From NCBI RefSeq assembly GCF_000308815.1, contig NZ_BAFX01000059.1, forward strand, positions 1 through 45,079: DNA of 45,079 nt, in the 5' to 3' direction. Source of the stretch: Nocardia concava NBRC 100430 (GTDB lineage Bacteria; Actinomycetota; Actinomycetes; Mycobacteriales; Mycobacteriaceae). Every line of letters starts with the position of its first letter. Within the stretch, counting starts at the first letter, position 1. This document shows, piece by piece, positions 1-8,324 of the stretch. A model generated the notes under the pieces. It made no database searches, was not told the origin of the DNA, and saw nothing but the letters and a program-made list of their open reading frames with translations. The position numbers and the translations under genes were made by a program.

Positions 1-49
1 GGGATCTCACTGCCCGAGATGGATTCCGGCCAAGAGCACGCCGGAATGA
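1..49. repeat. Dispersed palindromic intergenic repeat, copy A (cut by window edge)
   Basis: The right arm (about 20-49, core GGCCAAGAGCACGCCGGAAT) and the last bases of a left arm (GGGATC at 1-6) match the element seen complete at 32521-32592, 37192-37253 and 41644-41729. It lies just past the 3' end of the NmrA-like gene. As RNA the arms would form a long hairpin, so it may also act as a terminator. Confidence 0.75.
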
Positions 50-73
50 CGATGGGAACTTTCGACCAGGCGG

Positions 74-925
74 CTAGTCGGCGAAGGCGGCGCGGTGGGA
101 GTCGCACCAGGTGGCGAAAGTTGTTGCTGGGCGGCCGAGTAGGTCTGCGACGGTGGTGGTGAGGGTGGCGACCGCGTCGGTGCGCAGGAGGGTGAAGCCT
201 TCGAGGATGGCTTCGGCCAGGCGTGGGGGAGCGCCGTTGGGGTAGCGGGCGGCTACCGCCTCCTCGGGGGTGGCGGTCGGTCGGATCCGCAGGGGGCGTT
301 GGAGGGTTCGGGAGAGGATTTCGACTTGGTCTGCGCAGGTGAGGAGTTCGGGGCCGGTGAGGTGGTAGGCCGTGTTTTCGTGGCCGGGGGTGGTCAGGCA
401 GTGGGCGGCGACCGCGGCGATGTCGGCGGGGTCGATCGGGGCGTAGCGGCCGGGGCCGGAGGGGTCGAGGATCGGTTCGCCCGCGCGGAGGTTCGGGATC
501 CATTCCAGGGCGTTGGACATGTAGCCGCCGGGGCGCAGGATCGTGAACGGGATTCCGCTGGCGCGCAGCAGTTCCTCGCGTTCGTGATGCCAGCTGCCCA
601 TGGCGGGGAGCGGCTCGACGAGGACGTGGGCCGAGGAGATGAGAACGATGCGGCCGACGCCTGCGCGCTCGGCGGCCTTCAAAGCGTTGCGGGTGTGGTC
701 CATGCCGATGCCGGGGACCAGGAGGAACAGGGCCGAGACGCCGGTCATGGCCCGGTCGAGGGCGGCCGGGTCGTCCAGGTCGCCGAGGATTGGCCGGGCA
801 TGTGGCGGGAGGGTGGCCGCGCGGGCGGAATCGCGGACCAGGGCACGGAATTCGGTGCCGGTGGTGTCGAGGATGCGGGTGAGTTCGCGGCCGATGTTTC
901 CGGTCGCGCCGGTGAACAGTAGCAT
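74..925 (-). CDS. NmrA-like NAD(P)-binding SDR-family protein
   Basis: A 283-residue atypical short-chain dehydrogenase. The N-terminus carries the Rossmann glycine motif GATGNIG (residues 6-12, GxxGxxG spacing), followed by DLDDP and a VLISSAH strand. There is no classical YxxxK pair in the usual context, which fits the NmrA/TMR group that binds NAD(P) as sensor or acts as a quinone or epimerase-like reductase. The substrate cannot be told. The start at 925 has GGAG about 7 nt upstream. The gene is divergent from a MarR regulator across a palindromic operator, so it is probably that regulator's target and responds to an aromatic or electrophilic ligand (inference). A dispersed repeat copy follows its 3' end. 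Confidence 0.85.
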   Translation of the reverse strand: MLLFTGATGNIGRELTRILDTTGTEFRALVRDSARAATLPPHARPILGDLDDPAALDRAMTGVSALFLLVPGIGMDHTRNALKAAERAGVGRIVLISSAHVLVEPLPAMGSWHHEREELLRASGIPFTILRPGGYMSNALEWIPNLRAGEPILDPSGPGRYAPIDPADIAAVAAHCLTTPGHENTAYHLTGPELLTCADQVEILSRTLQRPLRIRPTATPEEAVAARYPNGAPPRLAEAILEGFTLLRTDAVATLTTTVADLLGRPATTFATWCDSHRAAFAD

Positions 926-935
926 GGGATCTCCA

Positions 936-978
936 GATCGTTAGCCGTCTACCGAAAAACGTTAGACGGCTAACGATC
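936..978. promoter_or_regulatory. Palindromic double operator between the SDR gene and marR
   Basis: Perfect 16-bp inverted repeat: GATCGTTAGCCGTCTA at 936-951 and its reverse complement at 963-978, with an 11-bp AT-rich spacer. The right half contains a perfect smaller palindrome, CGTTAG-ACGG-CTAACG (960-975). The left half holds a looser version (939-954). The two centres are 21 bp apart, about two helical turns, as expected for two MarR dimers on one face. The site sits 10 bp upstream of the SDR start and abuts an alternative marR ATG at 980, so it probably overlaps both promoters and mediates autoregulation. Confidence 0.8.
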
Positions 979-1015
979 AATGGTCAATACCCGTTCGCGC
1001 ACTCTCGGAGGCACG

Positions 1016-1471
1016 GTGTCCGATTTCCTGGATCTGCACGGCCGCACGTCGAAAGCCTTGCGCGCCTTGGCTGATCGCGATATGCGCCGCCACGGCCTGC
1101 ACCTCGGCCAGAATCATGTGCTGGCCGTGCTGTGGGAAAGCGACGGGCGCACGCCGGGGGAGATGGCCGCGGCGCTGGACGTCACTACGCCGACCGTCGT
1201 GAAGATGGCCACCCGTATGGCCGCCGCAGGGCTGCTCACCCGCCGCCGCGACGAGCACGACAACCGCCTGGTCCGGCTCTGGCTCACCGACCGCGGCCGG
1301 GAACTCCGGGGTCCCGTCGAGGCGGACCGGAAGGCGTTGTCGGACAAGCTCACCGCCGACCTCACCGGCGCCGAGCGTGCCCACCTCATGTCGGCGCTGA
1401 CCAAGATTCAGCGCACCGCCGCCGGACTCCTGGGCGGTCCGCTCGACCACACCGATTCGATCCCGGATTGA
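1016..1471 (+). CDS. MarR family transcriptional regulator
   Basis: A 151-residue winged-helix protein. The region from about residue 36 to 95 contains the recognition helix (TTPTVVKMATRMAAAGLLTR) and the wing DEHDNRLVRLWLTDRG, which matches the MarR DxRxxxLxLT signature. Flanking helices would form the dimer interface. The GTG at 1016 is chosen because GGAGG (1007-1011) precedes it by 4 nt. An in-frame ATG at 980 would add 12 residues but has no ribosome site and touches the operator. By analogy with the family it represses itself and the divergent NmrA-like gene until a small phenolic or hydrophobic ligand binds. It ends 15 bp from the convergent mce operon tail. Confidence 0.88.
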   Translation: MSDFLDLHGRTSKALRALADRDMRRHGLHLGQNHVLAVLWESDGRTPGEMAAALDVTTPTVVKMATRMAAAGLLTRRRDEHDNRLVRLWLTDRGRELRGPVEADRKALSDKLTADLTGAERAHLMSALTKIQRTAAGLLGGPLDHTDSIPD

Positions 1472-1486
1472 GGCCGGGACGCCCGG

Positions 1487-2074
1487 CTACTTGGTGGGCA
1501 GCGCGTTCTGCAGCCCGCCGACCTCGGTGATCTTCCAGCCGGAATTGCGGTCGATGGTCATCGAATAGGTGACGGTGCTCTGGCTGCCGTCCGGGGTCTG
1601 CGCGCTGGTGGAGGTGACATTGAGGTAGGCGTTGACCTTGTAGATTCCACCGGCCTCGGAGGTCACCGCCGCCGAGAGCGGGGTGGCCTTGGAGGTCCAC
1701 TGCAGGGGCAGCAGGATCCGTTCGAGTTGCGGTGCGGTGGCATCGAATTTGGCCGACAGTTGGGGTGTGGTGCCGGCTTGCAGGCGGCCGAGCCAGCCCT
1801 TCACGTCGTGGTAGTCGATGGTGGATGCGCCGAGGGCGTAGTCGGTGGCGATCTGTTCGGCGTGCCGGTTGTCGGCGGCGGTCGCATCGCGGTCCGACAG
1901 CTTCGACGAGGCCGAGGCGTACAGCACGCCGAACGTGATCGATACCGCCAGCAGCGCGGCGATCGTGGCGGCGACCAGGACGGTCGAGAGCCGAATCGAC
2001 ACGGTGAGTGCGGGTTTCGCGGTTTCGGACGACTTCTCCGGGGTCTTCGTGGTCGGTTCGATGGTGCTGGTCAT
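1487..2074 (-). CDS. Mce-associated membrane protein (Mas family)
   Basis: A 195-residue protein with a short Thr/Pro/Lys-rich cytosolic N-terminus, one membrane helix at about residues 28-52 (LSTVLVAATIAALLAVSITF) and an extracytoplasmic domain resembling the NTF2-like fold of Mas proteins (motifs ATDYALGASTIDY and VTYSMTIDRNSGWKITEV). It is the last gene of the mce operon, 34 bp after mceF, with AAAGGA before its ATG. Mas proteins are thought to stabilise or assist Mce transporters. Many mce operons carry two or more mas genes; only one is present here. Confidence 0.85.
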   Translation of the reverse strand: MTSTIEPTTKTPEKSSETAKPALTVSIRLSTVLVAATIAALLAVSITFGVLYASASSKLSDRDATAADNRHAEQIATDYALGASTIDYHDVKGWLGRLQAGTTPQLSAKFDATAPQLERILLPLQWTSKATPLSAAVTSEAGGIYKVNAYLNVTSTSAQTPDGSQSTVTYSMTIDRNSGWKITEVGGLQNALPTK

Positions 2075-2108
2075 GGCTGTCCTTTCGCCGAATCGGCTGG
2101 GGTGGCGG

Positions 2109-3065
2109 CTATTTGAGTCCGATTCGGAAATGCACCGCGCCGTCGTCGGCGACGCCGCGCAGGGCCTGGTCGATGAGCGCGCTGATATCGAGGGCGGGGG
2201 TGCGCTGCAGCGCGTCGCGCACCACGGGATCCAGGGCGGGCCCCAGCGGAGCCAGACTGGGGCCGATCTGCGCGATCAGGGAGTCCAGCGACTTCAGGAA
2301 CGGAACCAGTCCGTCACCGGTGAAATACGAGTCCACCGGCCGACTTTCGGCCAGCGCGGCACCGTTGGCGACGATGTCGTTGAGGGTGACGCCGAATTGG
2401 CCGAGCGGAGGCCCGGCGGCGGCGAGTGAGGGGCCGAGCCAGTCCATATTGCTGCCCATCGCCTGCAGGTCGGTGAACAGCTGCCGGATGGCGGCGGTGC
2501 GGCTGAGCAGGGTGGCGGCCAGCAGATCGGTGGAACGCTGCAGCACCGCCACGGCCTGATCGGTCCCGGCCAAAGCGCGGTCGAAGGTGCCGACCAGGTG
2601 GCCGATCGACTCCGGATGCAATTGGTTCAGCAGATCCACCACCCGTGCCGCGAGATCGGTGACGGTGGTCGGAGCGTGTACCCGGTCGGCCGAGATGACC
2701 TGGCCGTCAGCCAAATACGGCCCCGCCGCCGACTTCGGCGCGAATTCCAGATACGGCTCGCCGAGCGCCGAGAGCTGTTCGATGCGCACCTCGCTGGCGA
2801 TCGGGACGCGGTAGCGGTCGTCGATGCGCAATCGCAGCCGCACCCCGCGCGCCTGCTTGTCGACCGCCTCGGCGCGGCCGATCTGGATGCCGGTCAGCAG
2901 GACCGGCGAATTCACCCCGAGCCCACCCGAATTGTCCAGGCGCAGTTCGGCGGTGAAGTAGCCGCGCCGCGGATCGAGGTGCAGGACGCCGATGGTCATA
3001 TAGGAGATGCCCAGCAGCAGCACCGCCGCGATGGCCGAGAACGACAGCAGCGTACGGATATTCAT
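2109..3065 (-). CDS. mceF: MCE family protein, MceF position
   Basis: A 318-residue Mce protein: N-terminal membrane anchor (residues about 7-27), then an MCE/MlaD beta-barrel domain (about 36-115, with RRGYFTAELRLDNSGGLGVNSPVLLTGIQIGRAE), then a long helical region. It is the sixth and last mce gene and its ATG overlaps the mceE stop by 4 nt (ATGA). Mce proteins assemble as heterohexamers that form a lipid-conducting tunnel from outer membrane to the YrbE permease. Its tail is short compared with many MceF proteins. Confidence 0.88.
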   Translation of the reverse strand: MNIRTLLSFSAIAAVLLLGISYMTIGVLHLDPRRGYFTAELRLDNSGGLGVNSPVLLTGIQIGRAEAVDKQARGVRLRLRIDDRYRVPIASEVRIEQLSALGEPYLEFAPKSAAGPYLADGQVISADRVHAPTTVTDLAARVVDLLNQLHPESIGHLVGTFDRALAGTDQAVAVLQRSTDLLAATLLSRTAAIRQLFTDLQAMGSNMDWLGPSLAAAGPPLGQFGVTLNDIVANGAALAESRPVDSYFTGDGLVPFLKSLDSLIAQIGPSLAPLGPALDPVVRDALQRTPALDISALIDQALRGVADDGAVHFRIGLK

Positions 3066-4132
3066 CGCACCGCTCCGATCATGCGCAGGGTGTCGACAAT
3101 GCGTTCGGTGCGGTCCGCCGCCGACATGCCCGCGACAGTCACCCCGACCAGGTTCACCTTTGGTCCGCGTTCGGCGAACGGAACCAGCTTGTTCTGAATG
3201 AGATCGGTGAGCAGCTTCATGTTCGACGGCGAATCGCTGTCGAGCGGATGGCTGCCGAACAACATCGGCACCATCGCCCGCGCCGCGCCGTCCAGCGAAC
3301 CGACCAGCAGGCCCAGCCAGCTGGCGGCCGGACCCAGCGGGCCGAGGGCGGTGAGCACGAAGATGACGCCGATCTCGGCATTGATGGCGTCGGTGGTGTG
3401 CTGGACGCCGTAGGGGGTGAGCAGGCCGTCGAGCATGGGCTCGTTCTTGGTGAGCCCCTCGTTCACCGTGGCCTGTAAGCCGTCCAGCAGGGCGTCGACC
3501 GAGGCGAGATGGTCACCGAGATCGGTGAAGTCGGCCCCCAGCACGCCGGCGATGCGCGCGGTGTCGGCCGGATCGCGCGGCATCACCCCGTTCATCTTGC
3601 GCACGATGTCCTGGAAGTCGGCGACCGCGCCGCTGCCGATGAACGTCGACAAACCGGCCAGCACATCCTCGATCGACGGTGAGCGGGTGGTGTCGGCGAG
3701 CGGGATGGTCGCACCCGGTTGTAGGTGCGCCGCAGCGGGTTTCGCGGGTCCGGACAGCGCGATGTGGACATCGCCGAGCGGAGTGTCCTGACGCAGCTCG
3801 GCGGTGGTGCCCACCGGCAGCCGCACCGAGGTGCGCACGGCGACATCGGCGATGGCGTAACCGGCCTTCGCGGGCCGATCGCCGTTCGCGGGCAGCGCGT
3901 CCACCAGGGTGACGTGGGTGAGCTGGCCGACCCGCACGCCGTCGGCGAGCACCTTCGCGCCTTGCGGCAGGTTGAGCACATCGGCGAATTCGATGTGCAG
4001 GGTGTAGGTGGGTCCCGAGACGCCCGAGCCGGGCACGGGGATGTCGCCGGGCTGCATATCGCAGGCGGTGGCGGCGAAAAGCAGGGTGAGACAGGTGATC
4101 ACGTGCACTCCGGCACGACGCCAGGTCTTCAT
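3062..4132 (-). CDS. mceE: MCE family lipoprotein, MceE position
   Basis: A 356-residue Mce lipoprotein. The ATG at 4132 is preferred: it overlaps the mceD stop by 4 nt and directly begins a lipoprotein signal, MKTWRRAGVHVITCLTLLFA followed by ATAC, with the lipidated Cys at about residue 24. A longer in-frame reading up to 4234 would bury this signal peptide inside the protein. The MCE domain follows (YTLHIEFADVLNLPQGAKVL, GVRVGQLTHV), then a helical segment. Being the fifth of six mce genes and the only one with a lipobox is the usual MceE (LprK-like) pattern. Confidence 0.9.
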   Translation of the reverse strand: MKTWRRAGVHVITCLTLLFAATACDMQPGDIPVPGSGVSGPTYTLHIEFADVLNLPQGAKVLADGVRVGQLTHVTLVDALPANGDRPAKAGYAIADVAVRTSVRLPVGTTAELRQDTPLGDVHIALSGPAKPAAAHLQPGATIPLADTTRSPSIEDVLAGLSTFIGSGAVADFQDIVRKMNGVMPRDPADTARIAGVLGADFTDLGDHLASVDALLDGLQATVNEGLTKNEPMLDGLLTPYGVQHTTDAINAEIGVIFVLTALGPLGPAASWLGLLVGSLDGAARAMVPMLFGSHPLDSDSPSNMKLLTDLIQNKLVPFAERGPKVNLVGVTVAGMSAADRTERIVDTLRMIGAVR

Positions 4133-5226
4133 CGCGCGCTCACCGCCGCCAGCAATGCGGGTACCGCGGGCACGGTGACCACTCCGCCGTTCGTCTGACA
4201 TCCCGTGCCGGTGAGGGCCTGGACCGCTGCGCACACCGCAACGGAATCGGCCTGCGCGAGCGCGAGTTTCGGTGGCGCGTACCCGATCGTGAACTGCCCG
4301 GTGTCCGGGTCGAGCGCGGTGGCGAAACCGGTCGCCACGGCCGGGGCCATGCCGATCACCTGGGTGAGCGAACCCACCCCCGCCGCGATCAGCCGGGAAA
4401 GGTTCGCGGCATCGATCTTCTTCAGCGCGGGCGCGGCCAGCATCATGATGGCGTCATTGGCCTGCGGCAGCACGTTCGTCAGCGCCGCCACCAGCTCGAT
4501 GATGGGTGGGAAGGCCAGATTGACGATATCGGTGAACGCCTGCGGCAGACCGACGGACACCTCTTGCATATGCGGCCACCCATTGCGGGCGCGATGGGCG
4601 AGCTCGGTCAGCGCGTCCAGCAGCTTGCCGAGATGGCCGACGGCGGCGTCGGGTGCGGCGAGCGCCTTGGACAGCTGCTGGATCAGGCCATTGATCTCGT
4701 CGCCGGTGCCGCTGGTCGCGGCGTCGAGGGAGTCCAGGCCATTGGCGAGCGCGGTGCGCTGACCGGCGTCCCCGCTGCCGTTCAAACCGTCGACGAGGGC
4801 GGTGAGCGCGGCGAAGGTCTGCGTAAGACTCTTGGGCGTCAGGGTTTTGGTGATGCAGGTGCCCGGATCCCAGGCCGCGCCGATCGGTTCGGCCCCGATC
4901 AGGGTGAGGGTGCGGTCGGAGACGAGGGTGTCGCTCACGGTCACCGCGCCGACATCGGTCGGCAGCTTGCGGTCGGCCCGGACGGTGAAGCGCACCAGGG
5001 CCGTAGCGCCGTGGGGACTGATCTCGGTGACCCGGCCGACCGGTATGCCGAGAATGGCGACGGCGCTGCCCTTGTACAGGCCGATGGTGTCGGGCATCTC
5101 GGCGCAGTAGCCGCGCGTCGGCGGTTCGGGTTTGCTCAGGCGCAGGCCGATTCCGGCCGCCAGCACCAGGGTCAGCACCACCGTGATCGACATGAACCCG
5201 CGAGAGCCCAATACTCGCTTGAACAT
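4129..5226 (-). CDS. mceD: MCE family protein, MceD position
   Basis: A 365-residue Mce protein with an N-terminal membrane helix (about residues 12-30), an MCE domain (about 38-110: GLYKGSAVAILGIPVGRVTEI) and a long helical region. It carries cysteines in the MCE-domain flank (RGYCAEMP, DPGTCITK) and a pair near the C-terminus (VAVCAAVQALTGTGC) that could form disulfides outside the membrane. Its start codon lies immediately after the mceC stop. It belongs to the single minus-strand operon and would be one subunit of the hexameric lipid-transfer tube. Confidence 0.87.
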   Translation of the reverse strand: MFKRVLGSRGFMSITVVLTLVLAAGIGLRLSKPEPPTRGYCAEMPDTIGLYKGSAVAILGIPVGRVTEISPHGATALVRFTVRADRKLPTDVGAVTVSDTLVSDRTLTLIGAEPIGAAWDPGTCITKTLTPKSLTQTFAALTALVDGLNGSGDAGQRTALANGLDSLDAATSGTGDEINGLIQQLSKALAAPDAAVGHLGKLLDALTELAHRARNGWPHMQEVSVGLPQAFTDIVNLAFPPIIELVAALTNVLPQANDAIMMLAAPALKKIDAANLSRLIAAGVGSLTQVIGMAPAVATGFATALDPDTGQFTIGYAPPKLALAQADSVAVCAAVQALTGTGCQTNGGVVTVPAVPALLAAVSAR

Positions 5227-6282
5227 TCAGCATCCCCCTCCGGGCACGGGCACGCAGACCGAGGCGACCGGCACGGTCACACCCGACTGATCGACGCTCA
5301 CCCCGCCGCCCGCGGGCAACAGCGGTTGCAGGCGCTGTTCCAGACCGCGGATCGAATCCAGCAGCGTGCCGAGCCGTTCGCCGAGTTCGCTCAACTGCGG
5401 GATGGCATCGGCCAGCGGCTGCGCGCGATCCTTCAGGCCGTTGTCCCAGGCCCGGCCCAGCGGGGTGAAATCGGTGGCCACGGCCGCCAGATCGCGCAGC
5501 GCCTGCGACACCACGACCTTGTTGTTGCGGATGAGCTCCTCGAGGGTGCCGAAGGTGTTCATCAGCGTGGCCAGCACATCGGAATTCGCATTGAGCGCCG
5601 AGAGATACTCGTCGGACATGGACATCGTTCGCGAGATGTCGGCGTTCTGCTTGTCCAGGATGCCGACCAGATCACCGGCCGCGCGCAGCACCGCGCGCAC
5701 CGAATCCGGACTACCGGTGATCGATTGGGATACCGCGGCCATGTCCTGGCGCAGCATGCCGCCGTCGATCTTGGCGACCGGGTCGATGGCGTCCTGGAAG
5801 GCGCGGGTGAGGCTGTAGGGGAGTAGGACCCGATCCTGCGGAATCACCGTGTCGCCCAGTGGTTTCGTCCCGGTGGGGGAGAGCGCCAGGTAGTAGCCGC
5901 CGACCACGGTGAGCATGCGCACATCGAGGGTGCTCTGATCGCCGACGAAGGTGTCGGCATCGACGCTGAACTCCATGCGGACCCGATCCGCCAGCAGGGT
6001 CAGCGATTTCACCTTCCCCACCGGGATACCGGCCACCCGCACGTCGTCGCCGGTGCGGATCGTCCCGGCCTGAGACAGGTCGGCGCGGTAGGTGTGTTCG
6101 GGGGTGGTTCCGGTGGCGTACACCGCGCCGACGGCGATGACCAGCAGCACGACGACGGCCAATCCGGCTATGCCCCAGCGGATATCGTCGCGCGGTTCCG
6201 GATGGCTCGTCCGCTGCCGCCACGGTTTGAATGTCGGCCGCCACGCTCTCAGCTCTGGCCTCCGGAGTCTCAGTTCTGGCAC
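5227..6282 (-). CDS. mceC: MCE family protein, MceC position
   Basis: A 351-residue Mce protein with a basic, Arg/Trp-rich cytosolic N-terminus of about 35 residues, one membrane helix (GIAGLAVVVLLVIAVGAVYA) and an MCE domain (TYRADLSQAGTIRTGDDVRV, GIPVGKVKSL), then coiled helices. It ends in VCVPVPGGGC, a tail with two cysteines. The GTG start at 6282 overlaps the mceB end by 13 nt. Overlap of this size with no clear ribosome site suggests translational coupling; a slightly later start cannot be excluded. Confidence 0.86.
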   Translation of the reverse strand: MPELRLRRPELRAWRPTFKPWRQRTSHPEPRDDIRWGIAGLAVVVLLVIAVGAVYATGTTPEHTYRADLSQAGTIRTGDDVRVAGIPVGKVKSLTLLADRVRMEFSVDADTFVGDQSTLDVRMLTVVGGYYLALSPTGTKPLGDTVIPQDRVLLPYSLTRAFQDAIDPVAKIDGGMLRQDMAAVSQSITGSPDSVRAVLRAAGDLVGILDKQNADISRTMSMSDEYLSALNANSDVLATLMNTFGTLEELIRNNKVVVSQALRDLAAVATDFTPLGRAWDNGLKDRAQPLADAIPQLSELGERLGTLLDSIRGLEQRLQPLLPAGGGVSVDQSGVTVPVASVCVPVPGGGC

Positions 6283-7274
6283 AGCGTGATCCCCTGTCCG
6301 GCGATGAGCAGGCGCAGCGGCTCCGGCGCGGTGGCCGGGCCGTGCGAGCAGGTGAGTTCGGCGTCCGGACCGGTGCGCGGCACCGCGGCCGTCATGGCCT
6401 GGATCAGGCCCGGGAGTTGACCGAATACGGCCACCGCCTGCTGCGGATCCGGGAACGCCTGCTTCAGGACGGTGTCCAGGTCGCGGTCGCGGGCCCCGGT
6501 GACGCCGAGCGTGGTCAGCAGGTCCCGAAGCGGTTGCAGCACCGGCGGAATGGTGGCGGAGAAGGTGATCAGACCGGGCAGCTTGTCGCTGATGGTGACG
6601 AACAGGTCGGTCATATTGGTGAGCAGCTTGATGGCGTTGTTCGACCTGCCGCCCATGTGGTCGGAGATCTGCGACAGATTCGCGACCAGGGTGGACAGCA
6701 CCGCCTGCCGATCGGTGGCGTAGTGGCTGAGCTTCTCGATACCGCCCAGCGCCGGGCCCAGGCCGGTGCCGTCGCCCTGGATCACCGCCAGCACGGAGGT
6801 CGCGAACTGGTTGAGGTCGTTCGGCTCCATCTGCGCCAGCACCGGTTGCAGACCCTTGAACAGCGTCGTGATGTCGAAGGCGGGCACGGTTTCCGCGGTG
6901 GTGAAGGTTTCTCCGGGGGAGCGGCGGCCCGCGGGCTGCCCGGGTTGCTCGAGGTCCAGATAGCGGAAGCCGGTGAGGTTCTGGAAGCGGACCGCGATCT
7001 TGGTATTGGCGAAGACCGGATGGTCACGGCTGACGGTGAACCGCACCCGGGCCAGAGTGCCCGACAGTCCCACCGTCTCGACCTTGCCGACCTGGACTCC
7101 GTACAGCCGCACATCATCGCCGGTCCTGACACCATTGGCATCGGTGAAAAGCGCTGTATAGGTGTCGGTTTCACCGCTCACCGGGCGCTCGACCACCCGG
7201 AACACGCCGATCAACACCAGCGTCATGACCGCGACCGCGGTGCCGACACGCAACAGCAGGGCGGGGGTTCTCAT
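6270..7274 (-). CDS. mceB: MCE family protein, MceB position
   Basis: A 334-residue Mce protein: membrane helix at about residues 7-26, MCE domain at about 36-115 (ALFTDANGVRTGDDVRLYGV, QVGKVETVGLSG, FRYLDLEQPG), then a helical domain. The C-terminus has two cysteines about 25 residues apart (ELTCSHGP and ITLCQN), echoing the tails of MceC and MceD in this operon. The ATG overlaps the mceA stop by 4 nt. Confidence 0.88.
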   Translation of the reverse strand: MRTPALLLRVGTAVAVMTLVLIGVFRVVERPVSGETDTYTALFTDANGVRTGDDVRLYGVQVGKVETVGLSGTLARVRFTVSRDHPVFANTKIAVRFQNLTGFRYLDLEQPGQPAGRRSPGETFTTAETVPAFDITTLFKGLQPVLAQMEPNDLNQFATSVLAVIQGDGTGLGPALGGIEKLSHYATDRQAVLSTLVANLSQISDHMGGRSNNAIKLLTNMTDLFVTISDKLPGLITFSATIPPVLQPLRDLLTTLGVTGARDRDLDTVLKQAFPDPQQAVAVFGQLPGLIQAMTAAVPRTGPDAELTCSHGPATAPEPLRLLIAGQGITLCQN

Positions 7275-8320
7275 CGCTGTCCCTCCCCGGGGGTCTGACC
7301 GAGCCGGCCCGAAAGCGTTTGCGCCAGTGTGGGAACCAGCTCGATGGACGCATCGAGCACCGGCCCGTCCGGGCTGTCGTGGAAGGCCGCGCCCAGGCGG
7401 CCGAGCAATTCGGTGAGCTGCTGCGCCGAGCGCTCAGGCGTGCTCACCGAGGCGCTGATCCGATCCAGGATCAGACTGCCCATCGGCATCAACCCCTGGA
7501 AGTACTGCTGCGAGGTGCCGAGCATGGCGGTCGCCACCGGCAGCAGCTCGCTGGTGATCCGGTCGAACATCGAGCCGTAGTTCTTCACCTGCTCATCGGT
7601 CTTCAGGTGCTCGTTGGAGTAGGACGCCCACAGCACCGCCAGGCCGCCGGTCAGCATGGGCGGCAGCCCGGTCAGCGCGGACCCGTATCGGTCGAACAGC
7701 AGCGACGGCGGCAGCTGCTGGGTCTCGGCGAACGAGCGGGCGGTCGCGCCGATGGCCTGCAGCAGCGGGACGAAACCGTCGAGATCATGGGCGAATCGGC
7801 GCAACAGCTCGACCAGCTCGGGGGTCAGGACCTTGTCGGTGAGGGCGCCGGTCGACTTCAGCAGCGTGGCCAGGGTGGCGTCGCGAACCCGGGCGGAATC
7901 AGCGGTGAGGTCCACGGTCGTGCCATTGACCAGCGCCGACCCGCCCGCGCCCGAATGCAATTCGACCGAGCTGATCCCGAACAGGTTGCCGGGGGCGTAA
8001 TCCAGCGCCAGCGCATCGGTCAGGCCGAACAACTGAGAACCACTGAGTTCCAGCGTCATTCGCTGTCGACCGACCCCGGAGGAGTCGATCGCGGTGACCG
8101 TGCCGACCCGCACACCGTCCAGGCGCACATCGGTCCCGGGCGCGACGCCCGCGCCGACCCGGCCGACCAGCAGGGCGACATGCAGCTCATCGGCGGGAGC
8201 GGATTCGGGCCAGGCGCGCCACCCGACAACGGTCAACAGCGCCAGTACCAGGGCGCAGACCCCGAGCACGCGTGCGCGACGCGGCCCCACTTCGGTTCCG
8301 GGCAGGGAGTATTCGGGCAT
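7271..8320 (-). CDS. mceA: MCE family protein, MceA position
   Basis: A 349-residue Mce protein, first of the six mce genes. It has a cytosolic tail, a membrane helix at about residues 17-34, then the MCE domain (LHVALLVGRVGAGVAPGTDV, GVRVGTVTAI, FGISSVELHSG) and an extended helical region. It starts 4 bp after yrbEB. Its low similarity to the Mce4A sequence I recall argues against simply calling this the mce4 sterol operon even though a KstR-like site lies upstream. The cargo is therefore unassigned. Confidence 0.87.
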   Translation of the reverse strand: MPEYSLPGTEVGPRRARVLGVCALVLALLTVVGWRAWPESAPADELHVALLVGRVGAGVAPGTDVRLDGVRVGTVTAIDSSGVGRQRMTLELSGSQLFGLTDALALDYAPGNLFGISSVELHSGAGGSALVNGTTVDLTADSARVRDATLATLLKSTGALTDKVLTPELVELLRRFAHDLDGFVPLLQAIGATARSFAETQQLPPSLLFDRYGSALTGLPPMLTGGLAVLWASYSNEHLKTDEQVKNYGSMFDRITSELLPVATAMLGTSQQYFQGLMPMGSLILDRISASVSTPERSAQQLTELLGRLGAAFHDSPDGPVLDASIELVPTLAQTLSGRLGQTPGEGQR

Positions 8321-8324
8321 GTCA

